Notes: generated by a model not told the origin, from the sequence alone. A stretch of DNA of 64,000 nucleotides from Utricularia gibba (GCA_002189035.1 CM007989.1:3224001-3288000), one strand, 5' to 3'. Positions 47,553 through 63,099 are shown, counted from the first letter of the stretch. Numbers and translations are program-made.

Positions 47553-50444
47553 TTATTCCAGCTGCTCCTTCTTGGGTTCGGCAGGGAAGTATTTTATGCC
47601 TACAAGATCACCAACTTCGCTGATGCTCTGTTGGGACAACAACGCGCGTTAAGTAGCCAAAAAGAAAAAAAGAAAAAACTATGAGAAGCTTATAGTTTCT
47701 TCGAGGAATTCACTGACCTCCAAAGCCTTGACAAGGTCTTCCTTTGTATGAGCGGCGGAAATGCAAATTCGAGCACGCGCCAAGAGTAATGGAGTGGCTG
47801 GAAATGCGACAGTGACTACAGCCACCTGTAAATGAAAAGAAGATTGTCTTAAACAGACCAAGGGGAGAGTACATTTGAGAAGTTGGAGCGGTGTATTGAA
47901 GACTTGCATTTCGCTTGAGGCACTCCCGTGAGAAAGCGGGGATTTTTGCAGGATTGTACAGCATTATAGGCATTACAGGCGAATCATTATCACCGAGGAC
48001 CTCAAATCCCCTTTTCTGCAGTTCGGACCGGAAGAAATTGCTATTTTCTCGTATCTTGGCTAATTTTTGAGCACCTGCCCCAAGACATGAAAAATAGTCA
48101 ATGCACTCCTGTCATGGAATACAAGGCATTGGTTAAAGAGAGAAATTACCTCTGCTGGAACCATCTTCCCAAGAACAACTTTGATGGCAGATATAATCTG
48201 CTGAGCACAAGGTGGTGATATTGACGTGGCATAAAGGTGAGCAGGGCAATTGTCTTTTAAGTATTGAATAAGTTCCTGAAAGCAGAAATGCCCGATTGAT
48301 AATTCCCACATGAAATGAATTGGAACTGGATAAAAAAAAAGTAGCAAAAGCGAAGTGCATAGGCAGCACAACACCTCATGAATGAATCTTCGGAAGGATA
48401 GCAAAATAAATAAAATGCAGAGTTAGAATCAAACAACAAATCATACAGAATATAACCTTTGATCCTGCAATGTAACCACCGCATGATCCAAAAGATTTAG
48501 TGAAAGTTCCCATCATAATATCAACATCTGCAGTATCGACACCTAAGAGCTCACAAACACCCCTTCCAGACTTCCCAACTGCACCAATGCTGTGAGCCTC
48601 GTCTAAATAAACATAAGCCTGTTTCATTTACGGCATCAAGAATAAAAGAAATGAACTCATCTGATGCTCATGAAAAAGGTATGAAATATTAATCAGGACA
48701 ATCAAATAGGAATACGTACCTTGTACTTTTTGCATATTGAAACAATTTCCGGTAGCTTACAGATTTCTCCTTCCATGCTATATATTCCCTCAACCACAAC
48801 CATTATTTTTTTCCAAGGCCTGTGTGTTCTTGGCTGTCCATCAGCAATTTGCTCCCTCAAAACCTTCTCAAGATGTGATGGTGCTACACAAAAAAAAAAA
48901 AAAAAAGAAAAAAACTGTAAGAACTGCTCATTTCATGAGTTGCAGGTATCAAAATAAAAAAAGGTCTGACGTACTATTATGTTGAAACACTCGAATAGTG
49001 GCTCCAGATCCTCGAGCTCCATTAACAATAGAGTTATGATTCAAAGAATCACTGATAATCAAACTTCCCTAAGAATGTTTAAATGAACTAAGAAAACTCC
49101 AAAAAATTACAAGCATCCATGAACAATAATAATACAGGTACATAGCCACACCTTTCCCATCAGGACCGGAAGAATGGCAGAATTTGTCACATAGCCCATT
49201 CCAAACACTACAGCAGCTGGCTTACCAATAAAGTTTGCAACACAATCCTCCAATTCTGTATGCAAGTTGGTTGTGCCTACCCACGTGAAGTTATCCACAG
49301 CATTATTAGATGCCCTATCAGTATAAAAGTCTGTATTAACAAACAAATTTTACCTCCATCAACCCGGGCACTGCATGTGCTCGGAGTATATTTCTTCAGA
49401 GTCTCGATCACTCGAGGGGTGCAGTATTCATCAGCTGCTGCAAACCCCAGATAGTTGTATGACCCCAAATTGAGGCATCTTTTCAATCTGGTTGTTCTCC
49501 TAGACAAAATGCATCCATTATATGGTGCTTCAATTCCTTCACCGATTATAAGAAAAACCTTTGCATTAAATCTTATCACGCACATGACACCTAAGTTGAT
49601 GCCACTTTTTAATCAGGGACAGATTATCATGGAAGGAAACACTGTCGCTAAAAATCAAATTGAAAAAATTTTTTAGTAGACACAATACTCACTTCAGTGT
49701 TTTGTTACAGTCATGGGAGATACGCTCGACCACATCAAACCAAGCATCAGGGGGGCTGGATATAGGTCTATTGAAGCAATCCTACAAATGAAACAAAAAT
49801 TAATTTAGACTTATACTGTACGGAACAATCATTCCAAATATTCACTTTTAATGCTTTCATCCAGTCATGTCCTCATCTTTGGACTCGTAACATATTATTA
49901 TTTGAAAGAAGAGATTTCTATTCCCTGATTCGTTTCTAATTTCACCCGAGGTTCAGGTATTGCATGCCAAATTTCAGTTTGTACAATACATACTAATTCC
50001 ATCATTAAAAAATCCCTAAAGAAAATCAAAATGATAGATACCTATCAAGGACTCAATTCACTACAAATAAAAAACGCATACTTCATTAGAAAATTCCAGG
50101 AATGCGATAAGAAGCGAATTATAAAGCAGTAATGAAAGAACCTGAATCCGCAGATACAACCTCCGAATGTAGAAATCCTCCAAGCCCAAGCAGATCGGAG
50201 CGTATCCCTTACGAGTCAAGAATAAAAAACGAATAACAAGTCAACGAAAGCAAACCGCAAAAAGCGAACATTTCAAAGTGGAAGCTTTCACCGAAGCAGA
50301 AATCCAGAAATCACATACCTGAAGGTTGCTCTGGGACCACCATTCAAAGATCCTCCGGAAAAAATCTCGAAACTGTCCAAAAGCGAAGAGGAGGCCGTAG
50401 CTGAAGTAGGTCGTCAAGGCTGTAATATACGGGATTGTTATCAT
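47553..50444 (-). CDS. LCB2: Serine palmitoyltransferase subunit LCB2
   Basis: Catalytic subunit of serine palmitoyltransferase, the first step of sphingolipid synthesis (L-serine + palmitoyl-CoA to 3-ketodihydrosphingosine), in the ER membrane with LCB1. Twelve exons: 50319-50444, 50142-50207, 49693-49781, 49354-49499, 49152-49276, 48975-49068, 48720-48883, 48457-48618, 48150-48275, 47908-48074, 47718-47825, 47553-47627. One N-terminal membrane helix lies near residues 3-24. The PLP lysine is in [13 protein letters not shown], at about Lys311. Conserved blocks include [20 protein letters not shown] and [15 protein letters not shown]. In exon 48150-48275 one G is missing near 48168-48170, between IKVVLG and DGSS; with it the protein is 482 residues. 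The intron after 47908 has a GC donor (AAAT|GCAAGT). Confidence 0.92.
47826..47907 (-). other. GC-AG intron of the LCB2 gene
   Basis: The donor is AAAT|GCAAGT and the acceptor TTTACAG|GTGGC, an 82-base intron joining RECLKRN to [11 protein letters not shown] in phase 0. No usable GT donor preserves this junction. This is the second GC-AG intron in the window. Confidence 0.8.
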
Positions 50445-50855
50445 CGTGGCGGCTGCAGCTGCAACGGCGACGGCAGCAATCCGATCTGGCTGGCGCGGAG
50501 GAGGAAGAGAGATTGAAAAGTAGGAGAGAGAAATGAGAGAGGGAGATGATCCTGCGCGCTGACAAAATTTTATTCCAAATTTCGCTTTTTAATTTTTAAA
50601 ATAATGAAAATTCCACTTTGAGGAGTTTTTTTTCCCTTACTAAAAAAATTAAAAAAACTTTCAGACAAGGGACCCACATTTTAAATTGAAGAAATATTCT
50701 GATTTTATTTTATTCTTTTAAGAAATAAGAATATGAAGTGTTTGGAAACACAGCGAAGCATACTGAAGAAGAGATTGTTATATATGTACATGGAGATTAT
50801 TATACATGTACAGTACATACAGAGAAGAGAGCTTGGGAGGGAAGAAGATGGAGCT
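50445..50855. other. LCB2 5' UTR/promoter and Atos 3' UTR
   Basis: Short gap between two genes on the same strand, with T-rich DNA near 50580-50720. Nothing else recognised. Confidence 0.5.
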
Positions 50856-53347
<2,492 letters not shown>

Positions 53348-55686
53348 CGGATCAACTAAAGTGGATCTTCAGAAAGCTACAAATGCTGAATAGCATAATT
53401 CAAATACTGAATATGCGAACAGACATCATTCGAACCAGATGAAGACAGACCTAAACCAACGAACTGAGAATAGATGAGAGCTTAGAAGTTGCTAGCTTAG
53501 AGCGTCATTCAACGCCTGTACCCTTGTGAATATACTCCCAACTTCCATACTGGAGGAAATGTATCCTATCTGACGACAATGGACACCGTCACTCCAATGA
53601 AGCAGCAAGCATCCATAATAGCAAAGCACATAAAGAGGCGCAACACGAAAAATTATACCGATCACAAAAATCAATTTTTTTCCACTCTGAATGATTCATC
53701 ATCGAGCCCGAAACATAAACAAGATCGATTTGACTTAACCCCTAAAAACATTCAGAATCTTAGGTAGCAGAATGCGAATCAAATACTCTTCCTGTGCGAG
53801 AGTAGCCCACTAATACATCATGGTATAAAACAGATAAAAACATCAAAACATAAAATGGGGCGATCTCCCAGAATTCTTTTCCTGTATACGATAAAAAAAT
53901 CCATGTATTTCTAGGGACTATCAGAACTTCGGAAATGCCAAAATGAAGATGGAGAATGTACAGACCCAGAGTGCGAAAAATCACAAACAAAAGTCACCAA
54001 CTCCAGAAGATGATCGAGCAAACAATCTTCACACATACGCGAGAGCGAAAACAACCACAACTCACGCTCTTCAGAGATAATCAGAAAGTATTCAGAGCAG
54101 ATGATTGAGCACAATCCACACTATCGATACCCACAAGTAATCTAAAAAGATGGTAATCAAAAAGACCCACCAACCGGAGACATTTCCAGATTACAATATG
54201 AAGAAAACCAGATCAACTTGACGCTTATGTTTTCCTCTATCCTTCAAAAAGACTTGATTTTTCGTGTGGTTTCTGCTTTCTGAGAATATGGGATTTTATA
54301 TTTCAGGATGGCTCTACCCTCTAGGCCGAGAACAATAAAAAAAAAAAAAAAAAGCTTGTGCTTGCGGTCCCTCGCATTTCCACCCCTTCTCGCTTTCTCT
54401 ACACAAATCCTTGAGAAAAATTGACGTGTTACTTCTAGCTCTCGTTCTCTAGGCAGCCTTAAAAATGATATCTTGAATCGCTGATTCCTAACGTTGTATG
54501 TACTCATTAACGGCGTTTCGGTAGCGTTGGCACTACATTGATGGCTGATATTTCCAAGTTCATTGAACCACCTAAAACATGTCCTACACGCAAATGGCTT
54601 CACATGTATAAAGGTTCAGCAGCCCTTGGGCTTTAGAAATTTTCAAAGCAAGGTGAAAAAGTTATGAATAAAAATTGCAATAAAAGATGCTTTTCGACAG
54701 GAGACCAGACACGGGGATATTATTAGTTGCAGAGGAAGACATGGTATAATACAATGAGCCAAAGCACACAGCTTTTCGTGAACCAAGGGATTTTGTCTGC
54801 ATTCCATAGTAATGTGTTCCCACAATCATTTTGGAACAAGAAGTGGCATCGGTTGCCTGTTTTGTTTTTTCGGTTACAAACAATGAAGATAAAAGAACAT
54901 TCCTGTTGAAATGCAATAACCCCACCTCTCTGCATGCAACTTCTACAGAGATTGATTCACTCTTGTTCATGTTCATCACTCGACAGCAGCTCCTACACCG
55001 CTGCTGCAACAACAAGAAATGTTAGTGAAAAAGTCTAGATGAGAAACAGATGCACAGAAAATGCAAGGGTCGAAAGTTTAGTAATACCATTTCTCACAGA
55101 CTGGGATCAAGATCCTTCAGACTGCAACATTATACCGCTAGCATGAATAATATTTTTCTCACTAGATGTATGCATGTACTGAACACGGGCATTGATTCTC
55201 TGCTAGAGACTCTTGCTACCAGCCTTCTCAGATACATCACAATTCTGATTTAATCTGAAGACCACATATAGCATCACGCATTCAAGAAATATATTTTAAC
55301 TCTGATCGAAAACATGATTTTCAATCACATTGATACACAGGTTCAAACCATTTTTGCAAGAAAAGCATGCAATGAAATTTTCATTGTGCTAACGAATAGA
55401 GAAAAAGCAGCACATTCTCCAGGAGAAAAGTTTCAGGCAATCACTCCTACTAATGAAGTAACAAACAAGGCGATAACCTTTTCATCATATACATCCATTA
55501 TGCTACAAAGCATTAAGATAAACAAACCACAAAAAATACAGACATAATCATTAACCAAATTTTGATACAACAACGACATGTATATCAACGAAACTACTTT
55601 TTTCTGAACAAATAAAAAATTAACACCTTAGAACTCGCTAAATAAGAAAAAAAAAATGAAAACTACTCCAGAAATCCAACACTAAC
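53348..55686. other. Intergenic region, Atos 5' UTR/promoter
   Basis: Contains an A-run at 54338-54352 and mixed sequence. A minus-strand ORF at 54662-55015 has an acceptor-like TTGCAG before it and might be the 3' exon of the small ORF at 55687-55797, but its product looks non-conserved. No other gene recognised. Confidence 0.4.
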
Positions 55687-55797
55687 CCGCTTCATGAATT
55701 CGGCGTCAAATGGGCGCTTGCTGAAGTGCCAAAACCGAACCCTCCTCCCAAATGGCAGGCCCAAAGTATGCCGCCTCTGAATGCGGTCCCTCGGCAT
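55687..55797 (-). CDS. Possible first exon of a small conserved protein
   Basis: ATG at 55797 opens 37 codons without a stop (MPRDRIQRRHTLGLPFGRR, then RFWHFSKRPFDAEFMKR) ending at a good donor (AAGCGG|GTTAGTG). The composition is strongly basic and the codons are GC-richer than the surrounding AT-rich DNA, which is what drew attention. An acceptor at about 55012 would add a C-terminal exon starting RCRSCC or QRCRSCC, depending on which of two tandem CAGs is used. I do not recognise the protein. It may be a plant micropeptide or just the conserved part of an untranslated leader. Confidence 0.35.
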
Positions 55798-56288
55798 AAT
55801 GATCTAAACTCCTTGTGCTGGTACGGAGAATACAAGTACGCCGGAAGGAAATCATAATTATTAACAATTACGGGGGCTAAAATTGAACCCTTTGTTCGAA
55901 AATCATAATTCTTAACTCCGGAATGAAATCCGCCGAACTGAATTCCGGCAGCGAGCGAAGCCTGAAGGACGATAGAAGTTTGGGGCTTTTCTGGTAAAAG
56001 ATAACGGGCTTAACAATGGCCCATTATTAATTTCCGATATCAGTACAACCCAAAATCATGAACAATGGGCCGCTCCCAAAAGGCTTACATCACCAGTTTA
56101 CATAGTTCTGTACATTAAACACAAGATGATTGCTTGCTTGTCTTTCCCACTCACATTGTACTGTTCAATGGTAAAACCACTGCATACATCAGGCATCCTC
56201 TTTTACAGGATTGAGCTTCCAATGCTGCCTTAGAAGACAGTTGTGACCCTTGGTGATATCCACATAACTGCTAATGAACAATGCTGAG
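55798..56288. other. Region between the small ORF and the OCTOPUS-like gene
   Basis: Probably promoter of the small ORF and 3' UTR of the OCTOPUS-like gene. Nothing else recognised. Confidence 0.45.
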
Positions 56289-58052
56289 CTAATTCAGAAG
56301 GAAACTACTTCCAGCAATGTAATCCCTGGAGTTTCTGTACTCGCTGCTGAACCTCCGGCTTCTATGAGTCGCATAAAAGGATGTATCCAGGTAAACTGAG
56401 GAATACTTTGCACTATTGTTTCTTTTGAATCCGCAATCCTGTTCCCCTTTCAGTGCACATACGCAAACCCCATCAACACTCCTGCGACCACGGGTTGGCT
56501 CGATGCAATCAAAGGAGGAGCCAATCCTCCAACTGTTGATTCCCTGTACATTCTCACTAGCCTCGTTCATATGAATGTTGCTCGTATGATCATTCATGGA
56601 ATGGTCGCATCCTATTCCTGCAAATCCTTCGCTGTTCTTCGCCCGGAAACCGAGTGTTTCACAGATTCTCCTCCATGGAACAGGCTTCTTCATTGAAGTG
56701 ACTGAGTTGTATTCACCATCTGTAGCAGCATTGTTGTTAGATGCTTTTTTCACTTTTTCCAAACTTTTGTCCAGACTATTGTTCAAGTTCCAATCCTTCA
56801 ATTCTTTCTCAGTGATTACCAACTTAACATTTGCAGGAGATGCAACAGAATCTTCACAACCCATCACTTTCTTACCGGAACTACGAACAGAAGTAGACCG
56901 ATCAAAGCTACTCCATCGCATGGAAGATGAAGAATCTGAATTCGAGTAACTGGACCCAGAAGCTCCAGAGCTACTCTTTTCTTCTGCAGTAAAATGCCTT
57001 GTCCCTTCCATGGGCAACCCATGTTTTTCAAACCTGCTGACATTGCCCAAAATCCCATTGTCAACCAATGAAAGCATTGGCGCAAGCCTAGGAATTGTCC
57101 TTGCTATCCTGTACCCGTCCCACGAAGCCCTTGGCTGCTCTAAGGAAATCCCGTCGGCGCCAGGCGAGAACTCTGCACGTGTATCACAAGATCTTCTTCC
57201 TCCCACGATTGGAGAATGGCTCTCTCTCAACTTTTGCCTATAATGAAAGAATCTACGGTTCCTACTTTCCTCCGAAGCTTTATTTCCCTCTATGTTGTCA
57301 TCGGGTTTCCTCATATCCTTATTCTTTTTCTTCCATTTCAGAAGTTTCTTACTCGCAATCGAAGCAGCCCCAAGTAGATTTCCAGCCATCCCCTTCAAAT
57401 CCTTGGATATGCTATTTTTCTTATTGATCTCAAGATCTATGAACTCCCTCATTGTCTTGGATCCCTCTTCTTCATCTTCCCCACCACGCCCGGTATTCGA
57501 TACTTGCCCTCTTTCATCAAAACCCTTAACACGATCCTGCCTTTTAGTCTTCGAATCGATCACATTATAAGACACTCTCGAGACCCCAGCTTTCCTCCAA
57601 TCAACTCTCGGTTCACTCTCCGACCCATTCCTCAGATCCTCGGAACCGGAAAGCTGACACAGAGAACCCCTTGAGGACAACACATCGCAAGACTTACGAC
57701 GCGGCTCGTACAAATTCCCAGGATAACCCCCACACTTCGCCGGCGACACCACCGACTTGCACCGACGCAACTCCGCCCCCGCCGCAACCGAAACATCCAG
57801 GCCGCTAAGACGCTCCCGGAGACACGAAGCACATATTCCAGTAATGGACTCCTCCGGATGACGGTAGCATGGCGGCCGCCGCCTCGCGGCCGCGCACATC
57901 CGTGTCCTGGATCTAGTCTCCGGTCTAACAGCCATACCTTTTTCCCCTTTCGGGTGTGGAAGGCTATGGTTCCTATTATTAATGAACTTCATTTTGGGCT
58001 TCAATTTCAGCAGCGGCCCAATTTTCACTTCAGCCCCCTTTCCTTGATCCAT
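56289..58052 (-). CDS. OCTOPUS-like protein (DUF740 family)
   Basis: OCTOPUS and its relatives are polar, plasma-membrane-associated proteins that promote phloem differentiation and modulate brassinosteroid signalling. Single intronless exon of 587 residues. The diagnostic N-terminal Cys/His block is CYRHPEESITGICASCLRER, followed by LSGLDVS. A central acidic and Lys-rich part carries MREFIDLEINKKNSISKDLK and a basic segment. The C-terminal half is Ser-rich and ends in RRFSSEYRNSRDY. ATG at 58052 opens MDQGKGAEVK. A second ATG near residue 40 (MAVRPETRSRTRMC) starts just before the conserved block and could be the real start. No frame defect. Confidence 0.85.
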   Translation of the reverse strand: MDQGKGAEVKIGPLLKLKPKMKFINNRNHSLPHPKGEKGMAVRPETRSRTRMCAAARRRPPCYRHPEESITGICASCLRERLSGLDVSVAAGAELRRCKSVVSPAKCGGYPGNLYEPRRKSCDVLSSRGSLCQLSGSEDLRNGSESEPRVDWRKAGVSRVSYNVIDSKTKRQDRVKGFDERGQVSNTGRGGEDEEEGSKTMREFIDLEINKKNSISKDLKGMAGNLLGAASIASKKLLKWKKKNKDMRKPDDNIEGNKASEESRNRRFFHYRQKLRESHSPIVGGRRSCDTRAEFSPGADGISLEQPRASWDGYRIARTIPRLAPMLSLVDNGILGNVSRFEKHGLPMEGTRHFTAEEKSSSGASGSSYSNSDSSSSMRWSSFDRSTSVRSSGKKVMGCEDSVASPANVKLVITEKELKDWNLNNSLDKSLEKVKKASNNNAATDGEYNSVTSMKKPVPWRRICETLGFRAKNSEGFAGIGCDHSMNDHTSNIHMNEASENVQGINSWRIGSSFDCIEPTRGRRSVDGVCVCALKGEQDCGFKRNNSAKYSSVYLDTSFYATHRSRRFSSEYRNSRDYIAGSSFLLN

Positions 58053-60407
58053 TAATTATTCCTCTTTCCAACCACTCATGGCCCACTTAAATTTCCCATT
58101 AAATAAATAAATAAATAATTCCAAATCCGCATGTATTTGATTGTAGAATTAATAATACACCAAAAATATTTTAATAAAATATATGTATCATAAAAAATAT
58201 ATATTATTTTTAGCATAAATAATAAAAGAAAAATATCAAATAAACCACAGAGCATAGAATTGAAATTTACATATCATAAAATTACTAAATATCATATTCT
58301 AATCTAAATCCTTCATAAATCTTATCCTATTTAACAAATATAAGATTTTAATATATTTATTATCATTTAATACCAACTAATAATACACACCCATAAGATT
58401 TTTAAATTACCCAATTGGTTAATCCTCCTATTCAAATGCACCATTAAATTGTATATTTTATATCCACTAATGATCCCCATATTCCTTTTTTTTTATAAAG
58501 TCAAAATATAGGTGTGGTTATTTCCTCGCTTTAGGGTTGAGCGAGGCAGCATGACCCTTGCTTCTTGATGCAGCACGTCACATGCCCGAACAGCATGCGT
58601 TCTTCTATTTTCACAATTCGAATTCGAGTTGTTCGTACTTACAATAGTACTATCTTTCACGACATCAAAAGAAAGAAAACGAGAACAATAGTAGACTTAG
58701 CATCCCAACATTATGAATATTGACCTTAGCATAATAATAAATTAAGAATAACTTGTCCTCACACGAGTTGAATTTAATCTGTCCCCGGAGAAATAAGTAT
58801 ATTTTGTTCTTCCAAAGGCGTACCCCCGACCCATCGATGACGTCCATGCCCCGTATCGTACAAGTAACTTCATCGTACAACCGCTTCCTCGCATGTACTC
58901 CCACTGTACTCCCGTATCGCTTCCTGTGTACTACGCAAGCGAATTTCATGCGTCATTCCGCATTCCCTTTGGCGCATCACTCGCTAAAATGCGCATCTAG
59001 GGTTTGGAGATTATGAAAAATAGACGAGTAATGTTTGAAACAAATGTGGCATGTTGCAACATTCGCCTCAAATGATTTATGGCTCGTTTTTGGTATTGGG
59101 TGAATGCTCCCCTGTGCCAAAAAGGCGAATCCTTCTCGCTAGTGATTCATAAAGACGTGCTACAAAGTCTACCCATTGGGGAACTAAAGGGGCTACATTC
59201 ATTGAACAGTTTTTTGTAAAAAAAATAATGGATTTGGACATGATCCTCTTGCAATAAATGTCCACGTAGATATTTGTTAGTAGCATCTGTAGATCTTTAT
59301 TAGAGATCTTAACAGACCTAGTTGAGGGGTAAATGCTTCGCTTTTCCTGGGAAAAAGGGCGTGTGGTAACTGGTAATAGGTAATTAATTAGTGAGTAGCC
59401 AATTATGCGTTTGGTTTAGCTCCAAAGTCTAAATCTATGTTATAAAGTCACACTAACCCTTCTAAGTAAATGCTAATTATGCATCTTAGTGGATTTTAAC
59501 ACAACATTTGAAGATTTTCTCCTTTTTTTTCAAGTATCATGTCGTGGGGAATCAAGAAAAGATGTGGGTGTTGATGCAATGTGTGTAATGTGTGTTTTTC
59601 ACTTTACACTTTGTATTAAATTAAATGCAACGCACAGTTACGGGTGCATCATTGTTATGTACTGATCAACCTTGTTCGACTTTTTTAATAGGTTCATATC
59701 AAATATTTTATCTGAATTTTCCTAGATAAAATTTAAATCTTTTAGGATAAAATAAAATATTTTAAAAAAAGATGCAATTTTTTTTGAAAATCTTTGATTA
59801 AATCTTTATCGCAATAACCAAATCTTTGAATGCATCAAGACCATTTTAGTTTTCTTTAATTTATATCAAAATTATTATGAAAATCATAAAACATAATTTT
59901 TCTACAAAATATCAAATTGATAAAAAAATATAAAAAAGTGAAATAAAAGAAATGCGAGGTAATTTAACAGAATTATAAAAAGTACAAATGTAAATCATAT
60001 AAAATCACTTGTTACACACATACTTGTGCTTTGCACGTTAAATAATATATGTAACTAATGAAATATTTATATATATTACATTGTGAGTTAAATTTATTAA
60101 TAATTTTTTTGAATGATAATGAAACATAAATTCATGATTTGGCATCACCAATAATCATCATTCAAAAAGGAATGTTACTTTTCATTTTATAAATGAATTA
60201 ATGATAATTAATACTTATTTAAATAAACTTTTTACTAAGTATTTCATCTCTATACAAATCAATTCTCAATACATTTAATTCCGAACAAATTAAAATGAGT
60301 TATTTTAGGGCGAAAGGTGGTGGGTTTTAAGAAGCATGAGTGAGATAAGCAACAGGGAGTTGACAAAGCGCGATACAATAATCAATGGAAAGGATAAGCG
60401 CCGGCGT
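58053..60407. other. AT-rich intergenic region upstream of OCTOPUS-like and FRO genes
   Basis: Divergent promoters of the two flanking genes. AAAT tandem run at 58103-58118. Otherwise A/T-rich DNA with no gene, apart from an unsupported minus-strand ORF (58665-58949) whose GC content is higher than its flanks. Confidence 0.5.
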
Positions 60408-60418
60408 CTATATATACC
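60408..60418 (+). promoter_or_regulatory. TATA box of the ferric reductase gene
   Basis: CTATATATACC lies 46 to 56 bases upstream of the start codon, giving a short 5' UTR. It is preceded by mixed-sequence DNA rather than a longer AT run, so it stands out. Confidence 0.6.
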
Positions 60419-60463
60419 GGACATACAACAGCATACACTAACGTTGCTTGAGAACACAGGGAG

Positions 60464-63099
60464 ATGGATACCCTAAGCCCCGGCATCATGGCGGCTGTAG
60501 CCGTGATAGTCACCGGATACTTCTTTCTGTGGTTGATGAACCCCACCACTTTCTACTACGGCACATGGATCAGCAACCTTAATAGAGAAACTTCCTCCAC
60601 TTACTTCGGCCCCTCGCAAGGTTCCCAGAAGCCCATCTCTCTCTCTCTCTCTCTCTCTCGATGGGATTTCTCTCCAGATCCTTGAGGTCATTTTTTGCTG
60701 TATGCAGGAGGGAGTCTGCTGGTGTACGTGCTTCCATGGATGCTAGTTGCAGTGTTGGGGTGCGCCTATCTTCATCTGGGGAAGAGATCAGGGTAACAAG
60801 GAATCAGTTTTAGCGTTTACTGTGATGGTTAATGGTATCATTTTTAGGGTTTTAAGTGGAAAAACTTCAACTTTGATTAGCAGGGCGAATGGCGGCCGCC
60901 GATGGGGCAAATGGAGGAGGCCGTTGATAATCAAAGGGCTGGGAATCGTTTCGATCGTGGAGACCGTCTTCTTCTTGATGTTCATGGCTCTTGTTGTCTG
61001 GAATATTGCCATGTATTTCGGCAACGACGTTGCGAAGGTTGGGCCCGCCGACGCCGCCAAAGCTGGAACCAAATTGTGAGTATTTAAATATTTAATTACT
61101 GTTCTTGATGTTATTAAATATTTGGTTTGTATGTAAAATAATTTCACCCATATTTAATGCTGAATGAATATTGGGACTCACGGTGGCCTTTTATGATCGG
61201 CAGATGGCAGGCGCGGCTGGAGTCGGCGGCGCTGTACTTTGGGATAGTCGGAAACTGGCCCCTGGCGCTCTTGTTCTTCCCGGTGACACGTGGCTCTTCG
61301 ATTTTGCCTCTTTTTGGGCTGACTTCTGAGTCGAGTATCAAGTATCACATCTGGGTGGGTCATGTGTCACTGGGCTTATTTACAGCCCATGGGCTTGGGT
61401 ACATCATTTATTGGGCCTCGACGCACCAGATATCTGAGATGGGAGAGTGGAGCAAGACCAGGGTCTCCAACGTCGCGGGAGAAATCTCTCTGGCGGCGGG
61501 GTTGATACTATGGGCCGCCACGTTCCCCGGAATCCGTCGGAGAATGTTCGAGGTTTTCTTCTACACGCATCATTTGTACGTGCTCTTCGTCGTCTTCTTC
61601 GTTCTGCATGTTCGAATCAGTGGCCACTTCGCCCTCTTGCTCCCCGGATTCTTTCTCTTCGCCATCGATCGTTATCTGAGATTCTTACAATCGAGGCGGA
61701 GTGTGCGTGTCCTCTCCGCTAGGGTTCTTCCCTGTGACACCGTGGAGCTCACCTTCGCCAAAACAAGGAGTAAGTGTTTCACATCGGGATTGCATCTGAT
61801 TCGTGAATGGATTTTCGAATTCGTACTTAGAAGTGGTTCATGTTTTGCAGCGCTGAGTTATACTCCAACGAGCATTTTGTTCCTGAACGTGCCTTCTATT
61901 TCGAAGTTGCAATGGCATCCTTTCACCATTTCCTCCAGCAGTAATCTCGAGCCTGATAAACTCTCGATTGTTTTAAAAAGCGATGGACTTTGGACTTCTA
62001 AACTCTACCAGCTCCTCTCTTCGTCTTCTCCCGTTGATCGACTCAGTGTTGCTTTAGAAGGGCCTTATGGACCAGCTTCAAGCACCATTTTAAGGTATCA
62101 CTTGCACTATCAGCATACAGTAAACCCATTTTAGCAGTTAATGGAGGTCTTCATGCCAAATATTCTTGTTTTCTTTTTCTACTTGTCTTCAGGCACGATG
62201 AACTGGTCATGATCAGCGGAGGCAGCGGCATAACACCATTCATCTCCATCATCAGAGAACTCATGTACAGTAGCCATACACTGAAGCAGAATATCCCCAA
62301 AGTGTTGCTCGTTTCCTCGTTCAAGAGCTCTGCTGATCTTGCTATGTTAGATCTCATCCTTCCAATTTCAAGCACCTCACCGGAGTTTCCAGAACTCCGA
62401 ATCGAGGCCTTTGTGACTAGAGAAATGCAACCTCCCCTCCAAAAGAAAAACATCAACACCATTCGGTTCAACCCCAGTCCTCGTGATTCACCCATGGCAC
62501 CAATTCTAGGCCAGAATGGCTGGTTATTGCTTGGTTTCATCATCTCCAGCTCCTTCACCATGTACCTTCTCCTCATTGGGTTCTTGACTCGTTTCCACAT
62601 ATACCCTATTGACCATAACACGGGCAAGAAATACCCCGCTTACTCAAGGGCCTTGCTTCATATGCTGTTCATTTGCCTCAGCATCATCATTGCATCCACT
62701 GCAGCTTTTCTTTGGACAAAGAGCAGAAATGCAAGGGAGGCTAATCAGATTCAGCACACTGGAAGCTCTTCTCCGGATTCCACAAAAGCTTCGGATATCG
62801 AACTTGAAAGCTTGCCTCAGCAATCCTTGTCTCAGTCTATAAACCTTCACTATGGTGAAAGGGCAGACCTAAGAAGTAAGTTAGCCACTTTGAGCTTTCT
62901 CATTCCGCTTTCTGGAAAACTTGAATCACGCATCACTACATGCATTTTTTTTCGTGCAGAAATCTTGTTGGACCGCAAAGAATCAAACGTGGGTGTTCTC
63001 GTGTGCGGGCCAAGGAAACTGCGATATGAAGTTGCTAAGATCTGCTCCTCTGGATCGGCAGAAAATCTCCACTTTGAGTCCATCAGCTTCACATGGTGA
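60464..63099 (+). CDS. Ferric-chelate reductase, FRO2-like
   Basis: Plasma-membrane flavocytochrome that moves electrons from cytosolic NADPH through FAD and two hemes to extracellular Fe(III) or Cu(II). Exons 60464-60620, 60708-60792, 60884-61075, 61204-61769, 61851-62094, 62193-62875, 62960-63099. Total 2067 bases, 688 residues, all phases closing. The ferric reductase core has KYHIWVGHVSLGLFTAHGLG and FFYTHHLYVLF, with the paired His that ligate heme. FAD site LQWHPFT, NADPH site ISGGSGITPF, then later membrane spans and an NAD-binding C-terminus ending AENLHFESISFTW. GPYGP and VRVLSARVLPCDTVELTF are also conserved. The gene is typically induced by iron deficiency; I see no FIT-binding site with confidence. 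Confidence 0.92.
60635..60660 (+). repeat. CT microsatellite in FRO intron 1
   Basis: A run of about twelve TC units lies inside the first intron, 15 bases after the donor. It is intronic, so length variation would not alter the protein. Confidence 0.85.
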
